53,321 bases of DNA from an uncultured Paenibacillus sp. (lineage in GTDB: Bacteria > Bacillota > Bacilli > Paenibacillales > Paenibacillaceae), in assembly GCA_927443375.1 (NCBI GenBank), contig CAKMKL010000016.1:1-53321 (forward strand), written 5' to 3'. The translations under genes were made by a program, and so were the position numbers. Under the pieces are notes generated by a model that did not search any database, was not told the DNA's origin, and saw only the letters and a program-made list of their open reading frames with translations. Below, one piece after another: positions 18,260-26,489 of the stretch (position 1 is its first letter; each line of letters starts with the position of its first letter).

Positions 18260-18385
18260 TCAACACCCCTCCGATGCCGACTTATATAAGTTAATAACAT
18301 GACCTTAAGGGAACTATATTACTAGGCAGACAGTTATTCAAGTGCACGATTTGATACCTTAGATTTATCTAGGGAATCAATTCAG

Positions 18386-18440
18386 CTTCATAACTTCTTC
18401 ATAAGCTGCAAATTTGTTCTTCATAACTCTTTTATATAGT
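18386..18440 (+). promoter_or_regulatory. Promoter with phased CTTCATAA direct repeats (OmpR-type site)
   Basis: CTTCATAA occurs at 18386-18393, 18397-18404 and 18419-18426, that is 11 and 22 bp apart, on the same DNA face. A -10 candidate TATAGT (18435-18440) with a weak TTTGTT -35 (18413-18418) overlaps the last copy. Phased direct repeats are the usual form of OmpR/PhoP-family sites. The two-component genes just downstream make self-regulation likely. Confidence 0.5.
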
Positions 18441-18463
18441 GTATCTATAAGGAGGAGATACAA

Positions 18464-18727
18464 ATGAAGAAATTGTGGATTGGTTTATCAGCATTGGTAC
18501 TGGTGTTGGGAGTTGGAACCGCTGGCGCGTACGCCGCAACAGCAAACAATGATAATAACGACAGCGGCTTTTTCGAGAAAATGCTGCCCTTCGCCAAACA
18601 AATGCACCCCAACCTGTCAGAGGAACAAATCAAGAAAATGCATGACAATTGCAGTACTTCATCCGGAACGGGAATGTCAGGAATGATGCAAAATTCTCAA
18701 TATGGCGGGAGTATGATGAACTTCTAA
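18464..18727 (+). CDS. Small exported protein of unknown function, linked to a two-component system
   Basis: An 87-residue protein with a clear signal peptide (KKLWIGLSALVLVLGVGTAG, cleavage near AYA-A). The mature part is a short acidic helix region, FEKMLPFAKQMHPNLSEEQI, and a Met/Ser/Gly-rich tail with one Cys. The ATG follows AAGGAGGAG. It is the first gene of a cluster encoding a response regulator, sensor kinase, SHOCT protein and exporter, and it carries its own promoter with phased repeats. By position it could be a secreted stress or metal effector or an accessory ligand of the kinase; nothing in the sequence settles this. Confidence 0.75.
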   Translation: MKKLWIGLSALVLVLGVGTAGAYAATANNDNNDSGFFEKMLPFAKQMHPNLSEEQIKKMHDNCSTSSGTGMSGMMQNSQYGGSMMNF

Positions 18728-18745
18728 TCCGATCATGATAAGATA

Positions 18746-18799
18746 AGACCTCATAGAAATGAGATAGATCTCAAAGAAATGAGGTCTATCTCATTTTTT
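18746..18799 (+). terminator. Terminator with a competing antiterminator-like pairing
   Basis: ATGAGATAGATCTCA (18759-18773) pairs with TGAGGTCTATCTCAT (18780-18794; one G-U) and is followed by TTTTTT. The upstream segment AGACCTCAT (18746-18754) is exactly complementary to ATGAGGTCT (18779-18787) in the 3' arm, so an alternative hairpin could prevent terminator formation. It may set the ratio between the small exported protein and the downstream regulator genes. Confidence 0.65.
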
Positions 18800-18823
18800 A
18801 CAAACAAAGTAGGTGATGAGTCC

Positions 18824-19522
18824 GTGAAAATTCTAGTGGTTGATGATGAAGAAAATATCCTGCAGGTCATTAAGGCTTATTTGGAAAAAAATAAATATAT
18901 AGTGTATGAAGCCGATACAGGAAAAGGCGCGATCCATCTTTTTGAGACCTTAAAGCCCGATCTGATCGTGCTGGATCTGATGCTTCCAGATATGACTGGA
19001 GAGGAAGTATGCAGAATGGTCCGCAAATCATCGAACGTTCCCATTCTCATGCTGACTGCAAAAAGCAGTGAAGATGATATGGTGAACGGGCTAATGATCG
19101 GAGCCGATGATTATATTACCAAACCATTCAGCCCAAGAGAGCTGCTCGCTCGGGTAATTACTCTATTAAGAAGAACCAACGCACAGCAACCAGGGAATGT
19201 ATCACGGTTATCCTTTGCCCAAGGCTCTTTGACAATGGATTTAGAGCGTTATGAGGTGTGGCTGAATAAGGAGGCCGTATCCCTTACCCTTATGGAATTT
19301 AAGCTGCTGGAAATCTTAGCGAAGCATCCCAAGAGAGTGTTCTCACGACTTGAACTGGTCAACCTCACCCAGGGTGATTCTTATGAAGGATTTGAGCGAA
19401 CTATCGATGTTCATATTAAGAATATTAGGCAAAAAATTGGCGATGACCCTAAGCACCCTCTTTTTATCGGTACCGTATTTGGCGTAGGGTATAAATTCTT
19501 GGTGAATTCTGATGCTAAATAG
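18824..19522 (+). CDS. OmpR/PhoB-family response regulator
   Basis: A 232-residue regulator. The receiver domain (1-115) has the acidic pair VVDDEE, phospho-acceptor Asp51 in IVLDLMLPD, Thr in MLTAK and Lys in YITKPF. The C-terminal winged helix (about 135-228) has LTLMEFKLLEIL, the recognition region FERTIDVHIKNIRQKIGDD and GVGYKF. The GTG at 18824 is the correct start: it directly precedes the receiver and follows an AGGTGATG site, whereas the longer frame begins inside the terminator. The end overlaps the kinase gene by 11 bases, so the two are translationally coupled. Confidence 0.92.
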   Translation: MKILVVDDEENILQVIKAYLEKNKYIVYEADTGKGAIHLFETLKPDLIVLDLMLPDMTGEEVCRMVRKSSNVPILMLTAKSSEDDMVNGLMIGADDYITKPFSPRELLARVITLLRRTNAQQPGNVSRLSFAQGSLTMDLERYEVWLNKEAVSLTLMEFKLLEILAKHPKRVFSRLELVNLTQGDSYEGFERTIDVHIKNIRQKIGDDPKHPLFIGTVFGVGYKFLVNSDAK

Positions 19523-20855
19523 AGGCGGATTGAGCAGAAAGCTACTTATATCCCACGCCGGTGTGGCTCTTGCTGCGCTTCTGTCCATTGTCCTGCTCGT
19601 CAATATCGTAATGAACATCTCATTCAACCAATATCAGAAAAACCAGGAACAGGCGGAAATACAAAGTTTACTGGAAGACCTAAAAGACGCTTATCATGAG
19701 TCTGCCGGCCAATGGAATCCAAACGTATGGATGATCATTTCGCACCAGGCGATGGTCAATGAATATATCGTTCGTGTCTATGACATAGACCGCCAATTGA
19801 TTTGGGACACTAGCCAAATGGGGATGCATAATTCTCAGTCTAAGCAAGACACCATTATAAAAACAATAGTTAAAGGCAATCAGCAGGTGGGGACATTAGA
19901 ATTTCAATCCTTGGACAAAACATCCCAGAGTCTGAATCAGCAGTTTCTGCGCATGTTTAATATATTGTTATGGGCCGCAATGTTTCTTGTTATAGCCGGT
20001 ACGTATCTGTTTAGCCGCTATATGGCCAAAAGCATAAGCCAGCCTCTTTTAGAGATTAAAGATATTGCTTCGCGGATGAGGCAGGGAGATCTCACTTCCC
20101 GGGTTGAAGTGATGAATCATAATACGGAGATCGATGATGTGGGGCTTGCACTCAATCATTTGGCAGAAGGACTTGAAAAGCAAGAGCAGTTTCGGAAATC
20201 ACTGACCGCCGACGTGGCACATGAGCTTCGGACACCCTTAGCAACGATACAAAGTCATTTGGAAGCCTTTCAGGATGGCATTTGGGAACCGACGCCGGAG
20301 AAGCTTCAAGTGTGCCATGACCAGGCTCTGCGGCTAGTCCGCCTTATCAGTGATTTGGAGAATCTGGCTAATGCAGAGAATCCTATGATTCAGTTGAAGA
20401 CTGAGGTCGTATCACTTAACGAGCTTGTAGAAGAGTCGTTAAATACTGTATCCAGCCAATTTTGGCAGAACGGGCTTTCAGCAGACCTGATAAGTTTACA
20501 TGACATTTGGATCACCGGGGACCGTTCGAGGCTGGTTCAGGTTTTCATAAATCTAATAAGTAATGCATTCAAATATACGAGTTCCGGACGGATTCAAATT
20601 GAAGTGTCCAAAGAGAAAACAGAGGCCGTTGTTATTGTAACCGATACGGGGATGGGGATTCCTGAAGATGAACTTCCCTATATCTTCGAACGTTTTTACC
20701 GCGGGGAGAAATCACGGAACCGGAAGACTGGCGGAGCCGGAATAGGCCTTGCCGTTGTAAAAGCAATTGTGGATGCTCATGCCGGAGCTATCTATATTGA
20801 AAGTGAGATCCATAAGGGGACTACAGTCCATGTTCGTCTCCCAATCGTTCGGTGA
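19512..20855 (+). CDS. Sensor histidine kinase (HAMP-HisKA-HATPase)
   Basis: A 447-residue membrane kinase. TM1 lies near residues 12-35 and TM2 near 150-172, enclosing an extracytoplasmic sensor of about 115 residues. HAMP follows (about 173-225), then the dimerisation box DVAHELRTPLATIQ with phospho-acceptor His237, then the ATPase with N box INLISNAFKYT, G1 DTGMGIPEDELPYIFERFYRG and GGAGIGLAVVKAIVDAHAG. All catalytic motifs are intact. It pairs with the overlapping OmpR-type regulator. The extracytoplasmic domain gives no clue to the signal, although the neighbouring exporters suggest envelope or antimicrobial stress. Confidence 0.92.
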   Translation: MLNRGGLSRKLLISHAGVALAALLSIVLLVNIVMNISFNQYQKNQEQAEIQSLLEDLKDAYHESAGQWNPNVWMIISHQAMVNEYIVRVYDIDRQLIWDTSQMGMHNSQSKQDTIIKTIVKGNQQVGTLEFQSLDKTSQSLNQQFLRMFNILLWAAMFLVIAGTYLFSRYMAKSISQPLLEIKDIASRMRQGDLTSRVEVMNHNTEIDDVGLALNHLAEGLEKQEQFRKSLTADVAHELRTPLATIQSHLEAFQDGIWEPTPEKLQVCHDQALRLVRLISDLENLANAENPMIQLKTEVVSLNELVEESLNTVSSQFWQNGLSADLISLHDIWITGDRSRLVQVFINLISNAFKYTSSGRIQIEVSKEKTEAVVIVTDTGMGIPEDELPYIFERFYRGEKSRNRKTGGAGIGLAVVKAIVDAHAGAIYIESEIHKGTTVHVRLPIVR

Positions 20856-20869
20856 ATGGAGGAAACCCT

Positions 20870-21088
20870 ATGATGATGGGTTATGGTTTTGGGTTCGGTA
20901 TGTTTGGATTGGTCATCAATTTTCTGTTGATACTAGGTATAGTTTATTGGGTAATAAAATGGGTTAGGGGGGGAGGAGAATCACGTATTAGTGACAATAC
21001 GCCTGAGAGAATCTTAAATGAACGATTTGCAAGGGGTGAAATCACGGAAGAAGAATATCTGCGGATGAAGAGCATCCTCCGGGACTGA
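20870..21088 (+). CDS. SHOCT-domain small membrane protein
   Basis: A 72-residue protein with one N-terminal membrane helix (MFGLVINFLLILGIVYWVIKWV) and a C-terminal SHOCT motif, ILNERFARGEITEEEYLRMK. SHOCT is a short two-helix motif often found at the end of membrane or stress proteins, and a companion of two-component cassettes in Bacillota. The ATG at 20870 is chosen because GGAGG lies 7 bp upstream; the in-frame ATG at 20852 overlaps the kinase stop and lacks a site. It is the last gene of the regulator-kinase operon before the DHA2 exporter. Confidence 0.8.
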   Translation: MMMGYGFGFGMFGLVINFLLILGIVYWVIKWVRGGGESRISDNTPERILNERFARGEITEEEYLRMKSILRD

Positions 21089-21141
21089 TTCACATTACAC
21101 CTGTACGATCGTAACTTGTGCATAGGAGTGAGACGGGAATA

Positions 21142-22575
21142 ATGAAAAAATACAATACGAGGGCTATCATGGCGTCACTGCTGATCTGCGGGTTCGTCGG
21201 CATGTTCAGCGAAACAGCCCTTAATATTGCGATAAGTAATTTAATGGATGTGTTTCAAATATCCGCGGCGACCGCTCAGTGGCTGACGACAGGATTCTTG
21301 CTAACGCTCGGTATACTGATGCCAATGACAGGGTGGTTGCTGCAGAGGTTCACGACCAGACAGCTGTTTATCGCTTCGCTTGCCAGCTCAATCATGGGTA
21401 CTTTCATTGCTGCACTCGCATTTAATTTCGAAATGCTGATGTTAGCCCGCGTCTTACAGGCGGTGGGTATGGGGCTGTTGATACCGCTGATGTTCAACAC
21501 GATTCTTATTGTATATCCGCCGGAGCAGCGCGGAGCGGCAATGGGCTTCGTGGGACTTGTTATCATGTTCGCGCCGGCAACAGGTCCTTCAGTAGCAGGT
21601 CTGTTAATCGAATATTTCACTTGGCATTATATATTTTGGCTGTCACTTCCGTTTTTGATCGTAGGTTTATTGGTGGGACTGAAGTATTTGGATAATGTAA
21701 CCGAGGTCACGAAGTCCCGTATCGATATATTGTCTGTCATACTGTCTACAATCGGGTTCGGCGGGGTAGTGTTTGGCTTCAGTAAAGCAGGGGAAGGCGA
21801 AGGGGGCTGGACTAGTGCAATCGTGATGTCTTCCATTATCATTGGGCTGATTGCGCTCGTATTATTTTCCTTGCGTCAAAATGTGATGCGTGAACCGATG
21901 ATGAACCTGCGCGTATTCAAATATCCTATGTATATCGTTGGTTTGGTGCTGGTGCTGGCATGTATGATGATCATCTTGTCTAGTATGATTATTCTGCCGT
22001 TGTTCCTGCAGAACGGTATGGGACTAACTGCATTCGCCGCCGGCCTCATGCTGCTTCCGGGCAGTGCGCTGAACGGTATTTTATCGCCGCGGATGGGGCG
22101 TTTGTTCGACAAATATGGTCCGAGAGGTCTTGTCATATCAGGCCTCATTATTGTTGTAGCGGCGTTATGGTTCTTCTCCAGTATATCCGTTGTATCTTCG
22201 GTGGCTTTCCTGGTGACGCTGCATGTCGGACTTATGGTTGGGATCTCTATGGTATGGATGCCGGCGCAAACGAATGGCCTAAACCAGCTGCCGCCTGAGC
22301 TGTACCCACACGGTACGGCAATAATGAATACCCTGCAGCAAGTCGCTGGGGCGATCGGCACAGCCGTAGCGATCAGTATTCTTACAGGCGGCATGCAGAC
22401 TTACTTGCATAGTTCCTCCGCACCGACAGAACAGGCCGAATTAGCAAAAGCACTGACCTTCGGCTCCCAGAATGTGTTCATATTCGCGATGATCGTCACA
22501 TTAATCGGCCTCTGTACCGGATTCTTCATTCGCCGCGTAATCGTTAAGCACGCGATGATGAACGCTCCACATTAA
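21142..22575 (+). CDS. DHA2-family MFS drug exporter (EmrB/QacA-like, 14 TM)
   Basis: A 477-residue exporter with about fourteen hydrophobic segments. N-terminal ETALNIAISNLMDVF and TAQWLTTGFLLTLGILMP are the DHA2 signatures, with LARVLQAVGMGLLIPLMFN and the motif C-like GFVGLVIMFAPATGPSVAGL. The ATG at 21142 has AGGAGTGAG upstream, while the GTG at 21118 does not. It lies 53 bp after the SHOCT gene and could be read from the same transcript, which would make it an output of the two-component system. A strong terminator follows. Confidence 0.88.
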   Translation: MKKYNTRAIMASLLICGFVGMFSETALNIAISNLMDVFQISAATAQWLTTGFLLTLGILMPMTGWLLQRFTTRQLFIASLASSIMGTFIAALAFNFEMLMLARVLQAVGMGLLIPLMFNTILIVYPPEQRGAAMGFVGLVIMFAPATGPSVAGLLIEYFTWHYIFWLSLPFLIVGLLVGLKYLDNVTEVTKSRIDILSVILSTIGFGGVVFGFSKAGEGEGGWTSAIVMSSIIIGLIALVLFSLRQNVMREPMMNLRVFKYPMYIVGLVLVLACMMIILSSMIILPLFLQNGMGLTAFAAGLMLLPGSALNGILSPRMGRLFDKYGPRGLVISGLIIVVAALWFFSSISVVSSVAFLVTLHVGLMVGISMVWMPAQTNGLNQLPPELYPHGTAIMNTLQQVAGAIGTAVAISILTGGMQTYLHSSSAPTEQAELAKALTFGSQNVFIFAMIVTLIGLCTGFFIRRVIVKHAMMNAPH

Positions 22576-22613
22576 CAATTCCCGGGAGCTTCACCCTGGC
22601 TCAACTCAAACAG

Positions 22614-22658
22614 CAGCGGCAGACCATGACTTAATGTCTTGGTCTGCCGCTGTTTTTT
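22614..22658 (+). terminator. Rho-independent terminator of the DHA2 exporter gene
   Basis: CAGCGGCAGACCA (22614-22626) pairs perfectly with TGGTCTGCCGCTG (22640-22652) and is followed by TTTTTT. Confidence 0.9.
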
Positions 22659-22679
22659 GTATTAACGAGGAGCAAGGGG

Positions 22680-22762
22680 ATATCCTAACGGTACCTGTAA
22701 AAAGTTATTGATTTTTCTAACAGGTACCGTTATAATCTAATCAACAGGTACCGTTAGGATAT
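22680..22762 (+). promoter_or_regulatory. Sigma-A promoter with three GGTACC-centred operators
   Basis: TTGATT (22708-22713) and TATAAT (22731-22736) are 17 bp apart. Copies of AACAGGTACCGTTA lie upstream of the -35 (22680-22698, inverted), within the spacer (22719-22732) and downstream of the -10 (22743-22762). Copies 1 and 3 form a perfect 19-bp inverted repeat. The arrangement is a textbook repressor site for the MarR protein encoded immediately downstream. Confidence 0.8.
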
Positions 22763-22797
22763 TTGATTAATCCAAATTAGGAGGCTCCATTAGGAAC

Positions 22798-23451
22798 ATG
22801 AATACTGAATTGTACGAAAAACTTGCTAAACTGCAATGGCTGTTGCAGAGGAAGCATTTTAAAACCCACATCGCTGTTGGCCCAATGGCTGATACGTCCC
22901 GCGGGCAAGGCCGGATACTGGCCTTTCTCCGGATGAAGGACGGGATCAGCACTAAAGATTTATCCTATATGCTGGACATCCGTGTATCATCCCTGAATGA
23001 GTTACTGGCAAAATTGGAGAAAGCCGAATACATTACCCGCAAACCCTCAGATACAGATAAACGCATCATGCTGATTTATCTGACACCCAAAGGACAAGCA
23101 GAAGAAGAACATGAAATAGACAGCAGCGACATCTTTTCATGCTTATCTCCGGAAGAACAGGTTACCTTCGGGGAATATCTCGTACGCGTGACTACAGTTT
23201 TGGAGGAGGAACTTGGAACAGATGTAGAACGTGATGAAATGGCGAGCTGGCTGGAGGCTGCTAAGGAGCGTATTGGTGCTGAGGAATTAGATAAGCTAAT
23301 GTCTATGCGCGGACAAATGCACAGAATGTGGGCAAATTCCGGAGACGAACGCTTGAACAGAAGATTCGGGGAAGGATTCGGCAGCGGTATGCAGGGATTT
23401 GGCTGGCCCTCCAGGGATGGGAGAAATTCGCCGGACCCGGAGGATAAGTAA
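22798..23451 (+). CDS. MarR-family transcriptional regulator with a Gly/Met-rich tail
   Basis: A 217-residue winged-helix repressor. Residues 30-105 carry the MarR fold: GQGRILAFLRMKDGISTKDL, the recognition helix VSSLNELLAKLEKAEYI and the wing KPSDTDKRIMLIYLTPKG. The C-terminal 50 residues are an unusual Gly/Arg/Met-rich extension (RFGEGFGSGMQGFGWPSRDG), with no counterpart in ordinary 140-160-residue MarR proteins. The three-site promoter upstream points to autorepression. The MATE exporter 218 bp downstream is the probable co-regulated target. An AGGAGG lies 13 bp from the ATG, with a weaker AGGA nearer. Confidence 0.85.
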   Translation: MNTELYEKLAKLQWLLQRKHFKTHIAVGPMADTSRGQGRILAFLRMKDGISTKDLSYMLDIRVSSLNELLAKLEKAEYITRKPSDTDKRIMLIYLTPKGQAEEEHEIDSSDIFSCLSPEEQVTFGEYLVRVTTVLEEELGTDVERDEMASWLEAAKERIGAEELDKLMSMRGQMHRMWANSGDERLNRRFGEGFGSGMQGFGWPSRDGRNSPDPEDK

Positions 23452-23473
23452 GCAGAATAATATAATAAGCAGC

Positions 23474-23516
23474 AGGGCGCTGCCGTACTGAAAGCCATTA
23501 GGCGGTGCCCTTGTTT
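23474..23516 (+). terminator. Weak terminator after the MarR gene
   Basis: An 11-bp stem with two wobble pairs joins AGGGCGCTGCC (23474-23484) to GGCGGTGCCCT (23501-23511), followed by the imperfect T run TTGTTT. Read-through to the MATE gene is possible. Confidence 0.5.
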
Positions 23517-23606
23517 AATTGCGCCTATTTAACTGAAAAATGAATAGCATCGATGTTGTCGTTTCGGCTCAGTGGGTTATTGGCAGAATGAACCCTCGGA
23601 TAATAG

Positions 23607-23630
23607 TTAGAATTCTAAGTGTTAGAATAT
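23607..23630 (+). promoter_or_regulatory. Palindrome TTAGAATTCTAA and a half-site upstream of the MATE gene
   Basis: A perfect 12-bp palindrome at 23607-23618 is followed by a second TTAGAAT half-site at 23622-23628, 40 bp before the MATE ATG. It does not match the GGTACC operators of the MarR gene, so a different regulator may act here. Confidence 0.4.
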
Positions 23631-23669
23631 CAAAACGAATGATAATAAATTAGGAAAGTGGTGACCCTC

Positions 23670-25022
23670 ATGGATACAGAAAATCTCCATTACTTTGAAA
23701 AAGCACCGGTCGCAAAGGCTGTAGCTCATTTCGCTTTACCGATGATGCTAGGCACGTCAATGAGCGTGATCTATTCCATCTTAAACGCCTTCTTCATTGG
23801 TACCCTTAATAACACTGCCATGTTAACCGCACTCGCACTAACCTTGCCCTTATTCTCGGTTATTATGGCGCTGGGCAACTTGATTGGCGTCGGCAGCAGT
23901 GCATTCATCTCCCGTCTGCTGGGAGAGCAAAGATATACAGATGTCAAGCATGTTTCTTCCTTCGCTTTTTACAGCAGTTTAGTTATCGGACTTATCGCCA
24001 TGGCTCTTGGTCTTCCGCTGATCAATTCCATCGTTCATGGCCTGGGGGCAACGCCTGACTCCTTCGGGTTTACCAAGGACTATGTCACAATTATGCTTAT
24101 AGGTTCACCATTCGTCGTATTATTCTTCACGCTGGAGAATATCGTACGCTCGGAGGGTGCGGCAATTACATCCATGATTGGTATGCTTCTTAGCATTGTC
24201 GTGAATATTATTCTTGATGCACTGGTCATTTTCGTCTTCCATTGGGATGTGATTGGTGTCGCGTCTGCTACGGTCATTTCTAACTTGGTTGCAAGTGCTT
24301 ATTATACCTACAATATAGGCTATAAGAGCAGGTTTTTAACGATCTCAATCAAACATTTCAAGCCTTCCAAGGAAATTCTGAGTAATATCTTCAAAATTGG
24401 AGTCCCCGTCTTTATTATGAGTTTGTTCCTGGGTGCAATGTCACTCATCTTTAACCGTTATCTTGTCCAGTATGGGGAGCAGGCCATAGCGGGGTTCGGA
24501 ATATCATCGCGTCTACTGCAATTTCCAGAGTTAATTCTGATGGGCTTAAGCGAAGGAGTCGTGCCGCTCATTGCCTTCTCTTTTGCAGCAAACCGATTGC
24601 GCATGAAGCATACCATTCAATTCACGATTAAAACGATTGTCGCCTTAGCCGTTGTGTTCGGGGTGATTGTCTATCTGATCTCGGACCACTTAATTGGTTT
24701 ATTTACGAATGACCCGCAATTAATTGAAATGGGCAGCTACATTCTGCATGTGACGTTCCTGTCCTTGTTCATTACAGGAATGACGTCGTTATTTACCGGG
24801 ATCTTTCAGGCCACAGCACAAGGGACCGCCGCGTTTATAATGTCAGTCATTCAAGGAATTACTCTGATTCCGGTGCTCTATATCGCCAACCGAATGAACG
24901 GTTTCCATGGAGTGGTGTGGTCGCTCGTCATTTCGGATATCGTAGCGTTCCTTGTCGGCGCCAGTATGCTCTATATGCTGCGTACGAAATTGGAGCCGGA
25001 TATAGAACATTTAGCCCAATAG
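23670..25022 (+). CDS. MATE-family multidrug efflux transporter
   Basis: A 450-residue cation-coupled exporter in the cytoplasmic membrane, with about twelve hydrophobic segments in two MatE halves. It begins with HFALPMMLGTSMSVIYSILN and GTLNNTAMLTALALTLP; conserved GNLIGVGSSAFISRLLGE and the second-half GISSRLLQFPELILMGLSEG follow. Length and topology are normal. The ATG at 23670 lies behind AGGAAAGTGGTGA; an in-frame GTG at 23658 is less likely. It follows the MarR gene and has its own palindrome upstream. Confidence 0.9.
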   Translation: MDTENLHYFEKAPVAKAVAHFALPMMLGTSMSVIYSILNAFFIGTLNNTAMLTALALTLPLFSVIMALGNLIGVGSSAFISRLLGEQRYTDVKHVSSFAFYSSLVIGLIAMALGLPLINSIVHGLGATPDSFGFTKDYVTIMLIGSPFVVLFFTLENIVRSEGAAITSMIGMLLSIVVNIILDALVIFVFHWDVIGVASATVISNLVASAYYTYNIGYKSRFLTISIKHFKPSKEILSNIFKIGVPVFIMSLFLGAMSLIFNRYLVQYGEQAIAGFGISSRLLQFPELILMGLSEGVVPLIAFSFAANRLRMKHTIQFTIKTIVALAVVFGVIVYLISDHLIGLFTNDPQLIEMGSYILHVTFLSLFITGMTSLFTGIFQATAQGTAAFIMSVIQGITLIPVLYIANRMNGFHGVVWSLVISDIVAFLVGASMLYMLRTKLEPDIEHLAQ

Positions 25023-25095
25023 GACAGGGTGGGATGATTGCCTTTCAATTAATGAAGCAGGATCCGTTCGTTTCTTACTCCAAAGCTGCATAATT

Positions 25096-25125
25096 ACAGC
25101 TGTAAGAACCACAATAAGCAAAGGA
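25096..25125 (+). repeat. 30-nt leader repeat, copy 2 of 2
   Basis: Matches 8087-8116 at 27 of 30 positions with an exact 19-nt core. Here the repeat ends in AAAGGAG, close to the LTA-synthase-like gene. Confidence 0.6.
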
Positions 25126-25151
25126 GCATGAAGCAAAAGAAAGGGAATCAA

Positions 25152-26489
25152 ATGCCACGTAAATTAAACTTCCGGATAACGGCTATACTGCTGATGGTGT
25201 TTCTCTTCAGTATGGCTGATCTTAAATTCAAAACTTTAAGCGGCCCGCTTCCAATCAAAATGTTTGAATATAAGAATGTCAGTCAAAAGGCATATTTCGG
25301 CGCAGGTAACGGATATAACCTGATCGTAGTACAGCTTGAATCATTTCAGAATTTTCTTGTGAATCTATCGGTCCAAGGGCAGGAAGTCACTCCAAATTTA
25401 AATAAGCTGTCGGCCACAAGCATCTATTTCCCTAATGTTTTTTCACAAATAGGGCGGGGGAATACCTCAGATGCCGAATTTACGAGCAACACTTCTATTT
25501 ACCCTGTTGGTGATCCAGCCATGTCGTCCAAGTACGCTGACCGGGACCTTCCCAGCCTAGCAAAGCTACTGCACGCCAAGGGGTATATTGCTAACACTTT
25601 CCATGTTAATGAGGTAAGCTTTTGGGACCGGAACCGGTTGTATCCGGCGTTAGGCTTCGATAAGTATTATGATAAACCCTATTTTAAGCAAGAAATCTTC
25701 AACCGTTATGGAGCCTCCGATGAAGAATTGTATACTGTGGCTATGGAAAAGCTGACAACGCTGCATAGAAACAACAAGCTGTTTTATGCACAACTGGTTA
25801 CTGTATCCAGTCACTCTCCCTTTAATATACCTAAGGCCAGCAGGAGATTGAAGTTAAATCCGGACCTAAACGGAAAACTACTGGGTAATTATCTTACGGC
25901 TGTTAACTATGCAGACTATGCGCTTGGCACCTTTATTGAGAAGCTTAAACATGCTGGGCTTTGGAACCAGAGTGTCCTGGTCGTATATGGGGATCATTTC
26001 GGATTAAGCAAAAAGAAATTTAACCCCGAGAAGATCAGCCAGACCTTTGGCATCCGTTATCATAAGCAGATCAGCACACTAAACATTCCGCTCCTTATTC
26101 ATCTGCCGGGGAAACACTCTGGACATAGAGTTGATGTTACGGGGGGGCAAACGGATATCCTCCCTACAGTTGCAAATATAATGGGAATTGATTTGAAAAG
26201 CTTAGGATTTACAACATTCGGTCAAGATTTGCTCAATGTACAGCACAATACAATAGGGATCCGGTATTATTTGCCGACTGGATCATTCTTAAATGATGAA
26301 ATCCTCTTTATACCCGGTAAAAAAGGGTTTGAGGACGGAACCGCGACCTCCCTAAAAAGCTTCAAAAAAATAAAAAACACTGCGCCTTACAGATCTGAAT
26401 ACGAGAAAATTATAGAACGTATGAAGCAATCTGACGAATATGTAAAAAAACTTCCTGTTCAGGAGGGGTCAAAAATTCCGCATTTGTGA
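25152..26489 (+). CDS. LTA-synthase-like membrane sulfatase-fold phosphotransferase, N-terminally short
   Basis: Likely transfers glycerol phosphate or a related group outside the membrane. The 445-residue protein has only one N-terminal membrane helix (about residues 7-24), where LtaS proteins have five. The extracellular domain is intact: VVQLESFQNF (metal-binding Glu), nucleophile Thr105 in GNTSDAEF, FYAQLVTVSSHSPF, VYGDHFG (metal-binding Asp-His) and GGQTDILPTVANIMGI. The in-frame ATG at 25152 follows AAGGGA with normal spacing, whereas the ATG at 25128 sits one base from AAGGAG, too close. The reduced membrane part suggests an accessory LTA primase/YqgS-type or phosphoglycerol transferase role. 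Confidence 0.8.
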   Translation: MPRKLNFRITAILLMVFLFSMADLKFKTLSGPLPIKMFEYKNVSQKAYFGAGNGYNLIVVQLESFQNFLVNLSVQGQEVTPNLNKLSATSIYFPNVFSQIGRGNTSDAEFTSNTSIYPVGDPAMSSKYADRDLPSLAKLLHAKGYIANTFHVNEVSFWDRNRLYPALGFDKYYDKPYFKQEIFNRYGASDEELYTVAMEKLTTLHRNNKLFYAQLVTVSSHSPFNIPKASRRLKLNPDLNGKLLGNYLTAVNYADYALGTFIEKLKHAGLWNQSVLVVYGDHFGLSKKKFNPEKISQTFGIRYHKQISTLNIPLLIHLPGKHSGHRVDVTGGQTDILPTVANIMGIDLKSLGFTTFGQDLLNVQHNTIGIRYYLPTGSFLNDEILFIPGKKGFEDGTATSLKSFKKIKNTAPYRSEYEKIIERMKQSDEYVKKLPVQEGSKIPHL

